Made by a program: the position numbers and the translations under genes
Notes under the pieces: generated by a model
The model's input: the letters and a program-made list of their open reading frames with translations, nothing else
The model's database searches: none
Told to the model about the DNA's origin: nothing
Assembly: GCA_002773655.1 (NCBI GenBank)
Contig: PFAR01000007.1
Coordinates: 1-25,087, forward strand
Direction: 5' to 3'
Length of the DNA: 25,087 nt
Source of the DNA: Candidatus Falkowbacteria bacterium CG10_big_fil_rev_8_21_14_0_10_43_10
Lineage (GTDB): Bacteria; Patescibacteriota; Patescibacteriia; Patescibacteriales; XYC2-FULL-47-12
In this document: one piece after another, positions 13,427 through 21,672 of the stretch
Layout of the letters: every line of letters starts with the position of its first letter
How positions within the stretch are numbered: the first letter of the stretch is position 1

Positions 13427-14548
13427 TTAAAGCGAATTCAATGCTCCGCGAAAAGCTTCAATGTTATCCAACACATTCCCTCGTCCGGAGGAAATGCGAA
13501 CAAGCCCTTCGCAGCCGGCGTGCTGGCGCAGATCTTCTCCTATCCATGGAAAAACGCGCCAATCGCGAGAGCCGAAGCTTACAGCAATATTCCAGCCGTT
13601 TCTCCCTGCCGCCAGCGTATTCGCGAGCTCAATTGCCGCTGCTTCTCCGCCGGCTAACTGGAGGTAAAGAACGCCCCCACCCTGGCCGCCGAAGTCCCGC
13701 CGGACGATTGCATGCTGCGGATGTTCCTGTAAATCCGGATAAAAAACAGCGGAGACTGCGGGATGTTTTCGACAGGCATAGATCAACGCTAGCGCGTTAT
13801 CGCAATGAATCTGATAACGCTGGCGCGTGCCGCCGACCACCTTAAGATAGTAATCGGCCGTCGTTGGCAACATAGTGCAGTTACCGAAGAAGCGGGTCGC
13901 GCGGATCGATTCCAGATGGTTCTCGGGAGAGCAAATGTAGCCTCCCATGGCGAAATCACCGTCTTGATGATACTTCGTCATCGAGCCCACAATAATCACA
14001 TTCCCGCTTTCCATAACTTCCGTGGACGGAAACCAGAGCGGAGTGAACGTCGTGTCCACGACCAGCGGGATTCTGTTGTCGGCACAAATTCCGGCCAGCT
14101 TCCCGACATCGGCAACCCGCATCTGCCGAGCGTTGCCGAAAGTCTCGGTGAAAACTAGCTTTACAGGACACGGCATTTGTCCCTTGTCAAAAGACTTTTT
14201 TTGCCTGGCAATGATGTCGGTGAGTTGACTGGCATCGGTCGGATCGAAAAACATCACACTGATTCGGCCTTGTTCTTCCAGTTCCTGCAGATGTGCCCGG
14301 GTGCCCGGATAGACATCTTCCGAGCAGGCGATGGTGCTGCGGTTCTCGGTAAGGGCGAGAATGACCGATATAATCGCCGTCATGCCACGGTTCGTTAGAA
14401 TCGTCGGGCATTTCAGCATTTTGGTCATCTTCGCTTCCAGCTCCACAAGCGACGGATGGCCGGCTACATAGTGGCCGTCGTCCCAATTCGCGATCATGTT
14501 GGCGCAATCCGAAAAATTCCGGACTATCCCATTCCATTGTTTTCTCAC
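13427..14548 (-). CDS. Cys/Met metabolism PLP-dependent enzyme (cystathionine synthase/lyase-like)
   Basis: A 373-residue fold-type I PLP enzyme of the Cys/Met metabolism family (cystathionine gamma-synthase, gamma-/beta-lyase, methionine gamma-lyase). Residues from the GTG start: NRGMTAI (phosphate loop, about 53-59), EDVYPGTRAH with Tyr80, VVDTTF with Asp165 (pyridine nitrogen), VGSMTKYHQDGD with Lys192 as the Schiff-base lysine, and LVRISSGR near 349-356 binding the substrate carboxylate. It is shorter at the N-terminus than most relatives. The GTG at 14548 is chosen because AAAGGAGA lies seven bases upstream; a TTG at 14605 lacks one. The DNA is visibly richer in G+C than its neighbours (for example 37 of 60 bases at 13501-13560). 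With its own promoter and terminator it looks horizontally acquired. The reaction cannot be fixed from motifs. Confidence 0.88.
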   Translation of the reverse strand: MRKQWNGIVRNFSDCANMIANWDDGHYVAGHPSLVELEAKMTKMLKCPTILTNRGMTAIISVILALTENRSTIACSEDVYPGTRAHLQELEEQGRISVMFFDPTDASQLTDIIARQKKSFDKGQMPCPVKLVFTETFGNARQMRVADVGKLAGICADNRIPLVVDTTFTPLWFPSTEVMESGNVIIVGSMTKYHQDGDFAMGGYICSPENHLESIRATRFFGNCTMLPTTADYYLKVVGGTRQRYQIHCDNALALIYACRKHPAVSAVFYPDLQEHPQHAIVRRDFGGQGGGVLYLQLAGGEAAAIELANTLAAGRNGWNIAVSFGSRDWRVFPWIGEDLRQHAGCEGLVRISSGRGNVLDNIEAFRGALNSL

Positions 14549-14630
14549 CAGAAATCTCCTTTTAGTGATCAGTGTTTTTATGTAAAAACAGCTTGCTTTC
14601 GCCAAAAATTCGGCTAAAAAGCATCATATC

Positions 14631-14659
14631 AATATAGCATAAATTTTTAAAAAAGTCAA
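14631..14659 (-). promoter_or_regulatory. Promoter of the PLP-enzyme gene
   Basis: Minus strand TTGACT (complement of 14654-14659), 17 bases, then TATATT (complement of 14631-14636). Start predicted near 14624, giving a leader of about 75 bases that ends in a strong Shine-Dalgarno (AAAGGAGA) before GTG 14548. Confidence 0.65.
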
Positions 14660-14691
14660 ATTTATATATGTAAAATATGCTAATATAAAAC

Positions 14692-14710
14692 AAAAAAAGC
14701 CCTTGCGGGC
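14692..14710 (-). terminator. Terminator after the large membrane protein gene
   Basis: On the minus strand GCCC-GCAA-GGGC (complement of 14699-14710) is followed by seven T (complement of 14692-14698). The stem is short but has a GNRA tetraloop. It lies between the 555-residue membrane protein gene and the PLP gene. Confidence 0.6.
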
Positions 14711-14732
14711 ATCTGTGTCATCCTAACCATAA

Positions 14733-14800
14733 TGTCATTCCCGCGAAAACGTGAATCCCGTGAAAATATCAACGAGATCCCCGCTTTCGCGGGGATGACA
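14733..14800. repeat. Degenerate palindromic repeat related to 6271-6334
   Basis: Left arm from 14733 (tgtcattcccgcgaaaacg) and right arm ending at 14800 (ccgctttcgcggggatgaca) form an imperfect inverted repeat of the same TCATTCCCGCGAAAGCGGGA family as 6271-6334. The right arm is itself a good hairpin (atccccgc-tttc-gcggggat). It lies in the gap between the membrane protein gene and its terminator. Confidence 0.75.
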
Positions 14801-14833
14801 GAAAAAAATAGGGAATGACATTAAAAATAAATT

Positions 14834-16501
14834 TTAATATTTATCAACCACCTGATCTTTGCGCTCTTTAACATAAGCCGTCCACTGTTCAAAAACTTCC
14901 ACGAATATCTTAAACGGCGATTCAATAATAAAGTCCAGCAGGAAGATAAATACATTGATTTGGGAAAATGTTTCCGACATCCATTTGCCGGCGCCGACAA
15001 CCGGCACATAGAAAAAATTGGCGAAGAATGAAAGGAAGTGCTCTTTGTTTTCGGTAACCGAATAAGTCTTGGCGAACCGGCCCAGGCGGATGCCAAAGAA
15101 ACTGATTAAAGACAAGAAAAAGAGAAAGATAATGATGCTGACTATGTTAAAGTTTATTTCCGCCAGCCCCCAGATAATTATGCCGAAGGTTAAAATGAAA
15201 GTTACCGCGTAAAAAAAGCGGAACACCATCATCGTGGCCGCTTTGCGCTTCCGGGGATATTCAATTTTAACCGGGTGGCTCTCCTGCTTTTCTTTAAAAA
15301 CAATCTGTTCAATGCCGGCCTGGATCTTCGCCGTGTTCTCATCGCCCGGGACCGAGGTCATCATGACAATTAGAAAAAGGAGGAAGGGCGGAAAAAGGAC
15401 GTTAATCGCCAGCGAATAATAAACCAGCTGATCGCCTAAAAAAAGAATGGCCGGAACCTCTAGAATAAACACCAAAATAATTTTGGTAAGAAAAATATAA
15501 ATGATGCTGCGGACAGCGCCCCGGCGTAATTTTCCGCGCGACTCTTTATACCGCCGTTCGCAAATTTTTTCTATCAGCCGCTTGAACTGGGGGGCGGAAT
15601 TTTTCAGTTTATCATAAGTCCCCTGCGGGTTCTCGGCAATCGCTTCCTCCAGAATGGAAAAATAAACGGTGTAGCGGGCGGCGATCTTCTGAATCTGCTT
15701 GCGGAAATGATGGTTTAGCTGCTGCTGGACGACATCGCGGAATTCGTTATAATGCTGGGCGGCTAAGGCGATATCCTCGTCGGTCGCATTATTCCATTTT
15801 GAATTAAAATACCGGAACAGCATGTATTCCAGCATATAGTCGTCATACTTGAATAACTTGCTGTAAATAGCGATGTAGATTTGAATTTTTTTATCGCGGC
15901 TGAACTCTTTGTCATTTCCCTTGTCCAGGATGTTGCTGTTAATAATATCAAACATGTGCGTGCCGATAACCTGGTCTATTTTATGGTCGCCCAGCATCTC
16001 CTCAATATTTGTCGCCATCAGATTAATTGTCCATTTTTTAACCCCCTCAACCTCTTTCTTTTCTTTCTTGCCGGCCGCTAAAATCAGCTGGCGCAATTTT
16101 ACAAAGCGATCAATCACGGCGGCTACCTCGCCTATCTTTTCTTCCAGAACCGCATTATTGGCTAAATATCCGGCTCTGATTAACTCTATTATCAAAGTCT
16201 TCGCCATCTCCTGTGGCTCATGAGCGTGCCCGGTCATCAAAAGCCGCCGCAGGATGCGTTCAATGGCGTTTTTGCGCAACAAATGCTCTTCTTTATAGTC
16301 CACGGCGTTGCGGATTTTCTCATAAAAAAAAGACATCTTGCTGATGATTTCATTGACTCTTATTTTTGAATTTGATTCATCCTCTTCCCCTTTTTCGCTT
16401 TTCTGCCGACTCTGGTATACCGCCCGGAACAGGTCTTTAGCGGAATCAGACAGGGTTATTAAGGCGGTCGCCTCCTTGGCGGTTAAATTTGGATTAGGCA
16501 T
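14834..16501 (-). CDS. Large helical membrane protein of unknown function
   Basis: I do not recognise a named family in this 555-residue protein. Residues 1-330 are soluble-looking, helical and charged, with a low-complexity acidic segment (RQKSEKGEEDESNSK, 32-46). Four membrane helices follow at about 332-355, 360-382, 424-446 and 449-472, with two more hydrophobic stretches near 488-505 and 514-532. The C-terminal region has a compact, aromatic-rich segment (FFANFFYVPVVGAGKWMSE) that may be a conserved core. There is no signal peptide or catalytic motif. The gene is bounded upstream by an AT-rich spacer and downstream by a terminator, so it may be alone or follow the 77-residue gene. Large uncharacterised proteins of this build are common in Patescibacteria. 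Confidence 0.82.
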   Translation of the reverse strand: MPNPNLTAKEATALITLSDSAKDLFRAVYQSRQKSEKGEEDESNSKIRVNEIISKMSFFYEKIRNAVDYKEEHLLRKNAIERILRRLLMTGHAHEPQEMAKTLIIELIRAGYLANNAVLEEKIGEVAAVIDRFVKLRQLILAAGKKEKKEVEGVKKWTINLMATNIEEMLGDHKIDQVIGTHMFDIINSNILDKGNDKEFSRDKKIQIYIAIYSKLFKYDDYMLEYMLFRYFNSKWNNATDEDIALAAQHYNEFRDVVQQQLNHHFRKQIQKIAARYTVYFSILEEAIAENPQGTYDKLKNSAPQFKRLIEKICERRYKESRGKLRRGAVRSIIYIFLTKIILVFILEVPAILFLGDQLVYYSLAINVLFPPFLLFLIVMMTSVPGDENTAKIQAGIEQIVFKEKQESHPVKIEYPRKRKAATMMVFRFFYAVTFILTFGIIIWGLAEINFNIVSIIIFLFFLSLISFFGIRLGRFAKTYSVTENKEHFLSFFANFFYVPVVGAGKWMSETFSQINVFIFLLDFIIESPFKIFVEVFEQWTAYVKERKDQVVDKY

Positions 16502-16623
16502 ACATTATTGAAAGTTATCTGTGTTCTGTGTTTATCCGTAAATAATCTGTGTTCAGCTGTTTTAAGTCGCGCTTACACAGATAGACACGAATTAATTACG
16601 GATTTTTACGGATTACAAATTTT
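16502..16623. repeat. Intergenic spacer with inverted ATCTGTGT / ATCCGTAA repeats
   Basis: ATCTGTGT units (from 16516) and ATCCGTAA (from 16534) on the left are matched by ACACAGAT (about 16574-16581) and TTACGGAT (about 16598-16605) on the right, giving a long imperfect palindrome between two minus-strand genes. No ORF is visible. Confidence 0.6.
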
Positions 16624-16857
16624 TTATTTTATCCTAGGCAAAAAATCTTTTATCTTCTGTTTAAAGTGGTATAACTTATAAGACACATAGAAAGACAGCC
16701 AGGCGGCAATTAGGAAAGCCAGGCCGATAACCAGCCGCAAAACAAAATCCGACCAGACGATTAAAACCGAAAAAACAAGCAGCAAGCTTCCGGCGATTAA
16801 TAAATTTACGATAAAGCCGTTGAACTGCTTGTCAATCGAGGTAAAAAAATTCTTCAT
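16624..16857 (-). CDS. Small two-helix membrane protein
   Basis: A 77-residue protein with two membrane helices (about 15-35 and 39-60), a short amphipathic N-terminus (MKNFFTSIDKQFNGF) and a basic cytoplasmic tail (HFKQKIKDFLPRIK). No family is recognised. The coding call rests on the clean two-helix pattern and on its placement between two spacers in the same direction as its neighbours. It is upstream of the large membrane protein gene and may be cotranscribed with it across the palindromic spacer. Function unknown. Confidence 0.65.
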   Translation of the reverse strand: MKNFFTSIDKQFNGFIVNLLIAGSLLLVFSVLIVWSDFVLRLVIGLAFLIAAWLSFYVSYKLYHFKQKIKDFLPRIK

Positions 16858-16960
16858 ATTTTTAATTAATTGTTAAATTATTAAATTGCTAAAAATCGTT
16901 TAACATCGTTGCGCGACAATTTAGCAATTTAACAATATAACACTTATATATAATCTACCA
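16858..16960. repeat. AT-rich inverted spacer TTAAATTGCTAAA / TTTAGCAATTTAA
   Basis: attgttaaattattaaattgctaaa on the left (from about 16869) faces tttagcaatttaacaat on the right (to about 16936), with a short G+C island (gttgcgcgacaa) between them. Another member of the palindromic spacer class, here after the P-type ATPase gene. Confidence 0.6.
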
Positions 16961-16993
16961 TAATTTTTTAACTTCATCAACTAACGATACAAC

Positions 16994-19600
16994 CTAATTT
17001 ACCTCTTTCCGCCTAATATATAATGATTTTCCTAATTCAATAAAAGCGATGTTGGCCAGCCCCAGAGCGACCAGCAGGCTCCAGTCGAATAACGTCAAGG
17101 GAACGGTCTTAAAAATCGCCTGCAGGGCCGGATGATAAAACACAACCGCGAGCAAGGCGGTGCCGATGATAGTGGATAAGAGCAATAGCTTGTTGGAAAA
17201 TAAATTGACGCGCCAAATATTTTTCCTTAATGACCGGCAGGAATAAACGAAGAAGCGCGAGTCGATCGCCAAAGCGGCGAACATTAACGACCGGGTATGG
17301 ATTAAGCTGTAACCGGAATACTGGTAAAAATAATAAAACATTCCCAGCAGCATGAAATTAGTCAGAACCCCGATGACAAAAATTAAAAATTTCATTTCGC
17401 CGTTTAAGAGCGGCGCGGATCTTGCGATCGGCGGCCGCTTCATAATGTCATTCTCCTTCGGCTCAAAAGCCAGCGCGAAATTTGGCAGGCCGTCCTCGAT
17501 TAAATTTACCCACAAAATATGGACCGCCAATACCGGCAAAGGCCAGCCTAAAATTATGGCGGCGGAAATCAGGATTATTTCTGAAAAGCTGCCGGACAAA
17601 AGGTAAGTTATCACTTTTCTGATATTATCAACAATGCCCCGCCCCTCTTCAATGGCCGCCACGATCACGCTGAAGTCGTCGTTAAGCAAAATTAGATCCG
17701 ACACTTCTTTGGCGATGGTTGTTCCGCTTCCCAGCGCCACCCCCACATCGGCTTTTTTCAGCGCCGGCGCGTCGTTAATCCCGTCGCCGGTCATCGCCAC
17801 CACCTTGCCCAGGCTTTGCCAGGCGTTGATGATGCGCAGTTTATGCTCCGGCATTACCCGGGCGTACACGATTATATCCCGCGCTGTTTTATGCAATTGC
17901 TTGTCGGTTAATTTTTCCAGATCCTTGCCCTCTAAAATATTGCTGTCTTTTACGCGCAGACCGAGTTCGTTCGCGATCGCCTTCGCGGTCAGCTTATGAT
18001 CTCCAGTTATGATTACCGTCCGCATGCCCGCCTGCTGGCAGATTTTAATCGCTTGTTTGGCGCCCGCGCGCAAAGGATCTTTTAACGTCACAAATCCTAA
18101 AAATTGCAAACCATTAATATCATCCTCATGCAGAGACGCGCCACGGCGCGTCTCTGCGGCGGAATTACGATGCGCCACCGCCAAAACCCGCAACCCTTCG
18201 CCGGTCATTTTATTGACCTGCCGGTTCAACTCGGATATTCTGATATTTTTGCACCGTTCAAAAATAACCTCCGGCGCGCCCATTACCAATAATTCCCGCG
18301 AGGATTTCCCGGTGGAAAACAGCGCGGCGGAAAATTTTTGCGCCGAACTGAACGGAATCCTGTCAATTTCATTATAATTTTTGCTTAATTTTTCCTTGCT
18401 GTAGCCGGCCAGCTCTCCGGCCGCCAACAACGCTTTATCGGTCGGCCGCCCGCGAAAAATTTCCGGGCTTAATTTCCCGTTTATTTTTTCCACGAACGCC
18501 TCGGACAATAAGGTAATTATTTTGCGTATTTCATCCTTGTCATCGGCGATAATGTCGCCAACCTCCATCTTTCCCTGCGTCAGCGTGCCAGTCTTGTCCG
18601 TGCAGATTACCGAGGTTGAGCCTAATGTCTCGGCGCTAGCAAGCTTCCGCACCAGCCCCTTGCGCTTCAAAATTTTCTGCATCCCGATCGCCAGGATCAC
18701 GGTAATCGCCATCGGCAGCCCCTCGGGAATGGCCGCCACGGCCACGGCAACGGCGGTGGTGAACATTTCGACGAACTCGCCCCCGGCCGGCCCGTCCGGA
18801 TGTGAAATTGCCGGCTGGGTGGCTATGCCCTGGATAAAAATAAATACGCAGATTACGACAAACACTCCGCCTAAAACTTTACTGAATTTTCCCAGCCGCT
18901 TTTGGTACGGCGTTTCGCTTTCTTCGGTTTCCTTAATTAACTTTGCCACCCGGCCGAATTCGGTATGCCTGGCGACTGCCGTAATTACCATTTGCCCGAA
19001 ACCGGACTCTATAACCGTTCCCATAAACGCCATATTCACCCGGTCGGCGAAAAAAGTCTCCTTGTCCAGGCTCTCCACCCTTTTTTCCACCGGCGCCCAT
19101 TCTCCGGTTAAGGCCGCTTCGTTTATCTTTAAATCATTGCTTTCAATAATCCGCCCATCCGCCGGAACCTTGTCGCCCGGCCTTAATATTGTAACGTCCC
19201 CAATCGTAATGTGCTCCTGGTTAACTAATTTTTCCTTTCCATCCCGGATGACAATTACCTTGTTAGTAATGATTTTTTTTATCTCCGCCAGCGCGTTGTT
19301 GGCTTTAGCTTCTTGGATATAGCCAATGACAGCATTAACTCCAACTGCCAGCCAAATCACAATCGCGTCCGTATAATCGTTTAAAAATAAAGTTACCAGC
19401 CCGGCAACGGCCAAAATATAAATCAGCGGACTCTTAAACTGCTCGAGCAATATGAGAATCCGGCTTTTTCGCTTCGCCTCCGGCAGCCTGTTTAATCCGT
19501 GTTTTCCCAGCCTTAACTTGGCTTCTTGCTTAGAGAGGCCTTTTATTGATGTTTTCAATTTTTTTAATACTTCTTCAGCTTTAAGTGTGTGGAAGTTCAT
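16994..19600 (-). CDS. P2-type cation-transporting ATPase (Ca2+-like)
   Basis: An 868-residue ion pump with all core motifs: an N-terminal cation-ATPase domain (LKAEEVLKKLKTSIKGLS), TGE in the actuator domain (EAALTGEWAPVEK, with Trp where most have Ser), AAIPEGLPMAIT in M4, the phosphorylated Asp335 in ICTDKTGTLTQ, and MTGDGINDAPALKKADVGVA. Membrane ligands resemble SERCA: Glu in IPEGLP, Glu in M5 (SGSFSEII, but Ser where SERCA has Asn768), and Asn and Asp in M6 (LWVNLIEDGLP). Ca2+ export is likely; Mg2+ or Mn2+ is possible. Start ATG 19600 is chosen over an upstream GTG (19624) that lies in a terminator hairpin. A -10 box six bases before the ATG points to a leaderless mRNA. An in-frame 28-base palindrome lies at 18130-18157. 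Confidence 0.93.
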   Translation of the reverse strand: MNFHTLKAEEVLKKLKTSIKGLSKQEAKLRLGKHGLNRLPEAKRKSRILILLEQFKSPLIYILAVAGLVTLFLNDYTDAIVIWLAVGVNAVIGYIQEAKANNALAEIKKIITNKVIVIRDGKEKLVNQEHITIGDVTILRPGDKVPADGRIIESNDLKINEAALTGEWAPVEKRVESLDKETFFADRVNMAFMGTVIESGFGQMVITAVARHTEFGRVAKLIKETEESETPYQKRLGKFSKVLGGVFVVICVFIFIQGIATQPAISHPDGPAGGEFVEMFTTAVAVAVAAIPEGLPMAITVILAIGMQKILKRKGLVRKLASAETLGSTSVICTDKTGTLTQGKMEVGDIIADDKDEIRKIITLLSEAFVEKINGKLSPEIFRGRPTDKALLAAGELAGYSKEKLSKNYNEIDRIPFSSAQKFSAALFSTGKSSRELLVMGAPEVIFERCKNIRISELNRQVNKMTGEGLRVLAVAHRNSAAETRRGASLHEDDINGLQFLGFVTLKDPLRAGAKQAIKICQQAGMRTVIITGDHKLTAKAIANELGLRVKDSNILEGKDLEKLTDKQLHKTARDIIVYARVMPEHKLRIINAWQSLGKVVAMTGDGINDAPALKKADVGVALGSGTTIAKEVSDLILLNDDFSVIVAAIEEGRGIVDNIRKVITYLLSGSFSEIILISAAIILGWPLPVLAVHILWVNLIEDGLPNFALAFEPKENDIMKRPPIARSAPLLNGEMKFLIFVIGVLTNFMLLGMFYYFYQYSGYSLIHTRSLMFAALAIDSRFFVYSCRSLRKNIWRVNLFSNKLLLLSTIIGTALLAVVFYHPALQAIFKTVPLTLFDWSLLVALGLANIAFIELGKSLYIRRKEVN
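18130..18157. repeat. Perfect 12-bp-arm palindrome inside the P-type ATPase gene
   Basis: gcagagacgcgc (18130-18141), loop cacg, gcgcgtctctgc (18146-18157): a perfect G+C-rich hairpin within coding sequence. It encodes about ten residues (AETRRGASLH) at a surface-loop position between VLAVAHRN and the INGLQFLGFV strand of the nucleotide-binding domain. The frame is kept. Confidence 0.9.
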
Positions 19601-19606
19601 AATTTT

Positions 19607-19612
19607 ATTATA
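19607..19612 (-). promoter_or_regulatory. -10 box for the P-type ATPase gene (leaderless)
   Basis: Minus strand TATAAT (complement of 19607-19612) lies six bases before ATG 19600. The -35 region overlaps the terminator hairpin and has no clear match. Confidence 0.5.
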
Positions 19613-19617
19613 ACATA

Positions 19618-19648
19618 AAAGCACTCTGCTTTCATAACAGAATGCTTT
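19618..19648 (-). terminator. Terminator of the efflux operon
   Basis: On the minus strand AAAGCATTCTG (complement of 19638-19648) pairs with CAGAGTGCTTT (complement of 19618-19628) through 11 pairs with one G-U and a nine-base loop, followed by a short T-run. It separates the DUF5666-like lipoprotein gene from the ATPase gene. Confidence 0.75.
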
Positions 19649-19744
19649 ATTTCCTGTCTGCCCGCTTAAATGCTTTAGCTTTAGGAGGATCGTGGTTGTG
19701 CTTCACGCGAAGTTCGCAGATACTTGTCCGCTTTGGATAGACTT

Positions 19745-20386
19745 TTATTCTTTAATCTTCATCACTGCGGTAGATTCGGACAAAAATATTAATTTAGAAC
19801 CACCTTCGGCAAGCTTTAAGGTTATAGTCGCTTCATCCCGGCTGATAATTTCTCCGTTTATCCGCGCCATGCCCGCTCCTCCCCTATTTGGGCGAGCCGC
19901 ACCGGCAGTTCCCCGCCGGGTAGCCATCTCTTCCCTTAATTTCGCCCGCTCCTCTTCGCTCATGTTCTGAAAATTTTCCATATCCGGGCGCTGGCCGGAA
20001 AAATTGGAAGTCGGCTGGCTGGTGGCGGGTCGACCGCTGCCATCGTCTTCTTGAATTGGAGGCGCCATAGGTTGGCTGAAATTCTGCCAATCAATAGAAC
20101 TATCGCCTATAATAACCCGGTTGGCGGAAATGCTATTGTCGCTATTGGCGGTTCCCATTACCATTACCCGCTGGCCTATGGCTAAATCAGCCAAACTCGC
20201 CTCAATAAAATTTTCATTGAACCTGTCTTGTCGATCGCCGTCGCCTTGGCTTTGAGTTTCATCCTCTCCACTGTCTTTTTGCCGGCTGGACACCCCCTGG
20301 CTATTATTAGCGCAGCCAGCAACCAAGAACAATAAAAGAAGTAAGAAAGCGGCTAAAAAATATTTTTTTGTTTTTCTTTTGTCCAT
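19745..20386 (-). CDS. DUF5666-like lipoprotein
   Basis: A 213-residue exported lipoprotein: a basic start (MDKRKTKKYF), a hydrophobic core and the lipobox LVAGC with Cys25 as the lipidation site. A low-complexity Gln/Asp/Ser linker follows. SLADLAIGQRVMVMGTANSD and NSISANRVIIGD (about 64-95) fit the DUF5666 beta-strand pattern. A Pro/Arg/Gly-rich spacer leads to a second beta unit, INGEIISRDEATITLKLAEG, at 176-195. The family role is unknown. The gene starts 30 bases after the permease gene and is the last of the efflux operon, so it may be an extracytoplasmic partner of the transporter. Confidence 0.8.
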   Translation of the reverse strand: MDKRKTKKYFLAAFLLLLLFLVAGCANNSQGVSSRQKDSGEDETQSQGDGDRQDRFNENFIEASLADLAIGQRVMVMGTANSDNSISANRVIIGDSSIDWQNFSQPMAPPIQEDDGSGRPATSQPTSNFSGQRPDMENFQNMSEEERAKLREEMATRRGTAGAARPNRGGAGMARINGEIISRDEATITLKLAEGGSKLIFLSESTAVMKIKE

Positions 20387-20416
20387 ATTTTTATATTATT
20401 AATAGATAATAATATA

Positions 20417-21643
20417 TTACTCATACCGAAGAGCCTCTATGGGATTAAGCAACGAGGCCCTGCGGGCAGGATAATATCCGAAAATGATGCCGATGGCTGC
20501 GGAGACGCCGAAAGCGAGCAGGACGGAAAAACTGGTGACGGAGGTCGTGGTGCCGCTGAACTTTGTAACCGCCCAAGCCGCCAGCCAGCCGATGATGATG
20601 CCGATAATGCCGCCGATGAAAGTCAGCGCTACCGACTCGCCCAAAAACTGCCGGCTGATATCGCCGTTCTTTGCCCCCAGCGCTTTGCGCAGACCGATTT
20701 CGCGCGTGCGCTCGGTTACCGTGGTCAGCATCATATTCATAATGCCGATGCCGCCGACCAGAAGCGAAATACCGGCAATAGCGGCCAAAAGCAAAGTTAA
20801 AGTATCCGTAATGGAAGTCGCTGTGCTTAAAATATCAGCCTGATTCATAATGCTGAAGTCAGCCTGGAGGGAATCGGTAATTTTATGCCTGGTCAAAAGC
20901 AGGCTGGTAATCTGCTCCTGGGCCGGTGTCATTAAATCCGCCGCGCTGATCTGAATATTGATATTGCTGACTGAATTGCTGCCGGTTAAATAGCGCTGGG
21001 CGGTGGAGATGGGAATATAAATTAAATCATCGCTTGAGCCGAAGCCGGTACCGCCCTTACTGGCGGTCACGCCGGCGATGGTGAATTCCAAACTCTCAAT
21101 CCGTATTTTTTGCCCGACGGGGTTTGACCCCTCCCCGAACAAATCATCTCTGGCGGTGGGGCCGATTACCGCTACTTTGGACGCTTTCTGCGCCTGGATA
21201 TTGTTTATAAAGCTGCCCTGCTCCATCTCAATATTTTTTACCCGCCCGTAAGACTCGTCAACGCCATAAATGCTGGTATTGGTATTGGTGCCCCGGGTCG
21301 TCTTTACCTGCTTTCTGGACGAAACCGCGGGCGCCACTTCGGCCGCGTATTCAATTTGGTTATCAATCGCCTCCGCGTCTTCCAGGGTTAAAGTGGTGGC
21401 CGAACCCATTCCGCCCCGCACCGACGTACCGACGCCTTTCTGCGAACCGGGCATTACCACGAGGAGATTCGACCCCAGGGACTCGATATTCGATTCAATA
21501 TTTTTCGCCGCTCCCTGGCCGATTGAAATCATGGTAATAACCGAAGCGATGCCGATCACGATTCCCAAAATCGTTAAAACCGACCGCGACTTATTGGCGG
21601 ACAGGGCAAAATATGTTTCTTGCAATAAATCCGTAAATAACAT
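20417..21643 (-). CDS. MacB/FtsX-type ABC transporter permease
   Basis: A 408-residue permease with the MacB topology: TM1 at about 20-42 (SRSVLTILGIVIGIASVITMISIGQGA-like), a large periplasmic MacB_PCD domain (about 45-260), and three more helices in the C-terminal FtsX domain. Its signature, GGIGIMNMMLTTVTERTREIGLRKALGA, is near 300-327 and the end is YYPARRASLLNPIEALRYE. I set the start at ATG 21643 (MLFTDLLQETYFAL). An in-frame extension to 21814 only translates the hairpin element between the two genes and looks spurious. It pairs with the ATPase upstream and the membrane fusion protein to form a MacAB-like export or efflux system; the substrate is unknown. Confidence 0.92.
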   Translation of the reverse strand: MLFTDLLQETYFALSANKSRSVLTILGIVIGIASVITMISIGQGAAKNIESNIESLGSNLLVVMPGSQKGVGTSVRGGMGSATTLTLEDAEAIDNQIEYAAEVAPAVSSRKQVKTTRGTNTNTSIYGVDESYGRVKNIEMEQGSFINNIQAQKASKVAVIGPTARDDLFGEGSNPVGQKIRIESLEFTIAGVTASKGGTGFGSSDDLIYIPISTAQRYLTGSNSVSNINIQISAADLMTPAQEQITSLLLTRHKITDSLQADFSIMNQADILSTATSITDTLTLLLAAIAGISLLVGGIGIMNMMLTTVTERTREIGLRKALGAKNGDISRQFLGESVALTFIGGIIGIIIGWLAAWAVTKFSGTTTSVTSFSVLLAFGVSAAIGIIFGYYPARRASLLNPIEALRYE

Positions 21644-21672
21644 AATTATTTTTAAGCGAGTGAGAGAAATAA

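Noticed and set aside
13351..13845. 164-codon plus-strand ORF
   Set aside because: Antisense to the PLP-enzyme gene; long open frames on the opposite strand are expected in this G+C-rich stretch. Its Arg-rich product has no family features.
14692..14833. Insertion-sequence remnant with a transposase
   Set aside because: Only palindromic repeat arms and a terminator are visible; there is no transposase-like frame or target duplication.
18522..19322. 266-codon plus-strand ORF
   Set aside because: It lies entirely opposite the P-type ATPase gene, whose motifs are unambiguous, and its product is low-complexity with no recognisable fold.
19603..19624. Eight-residue extension of the P-type ATPase from a GTG
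   Set aside because: The GTG lies inside a terminator hairpin and upstream of the predicted transcription start.
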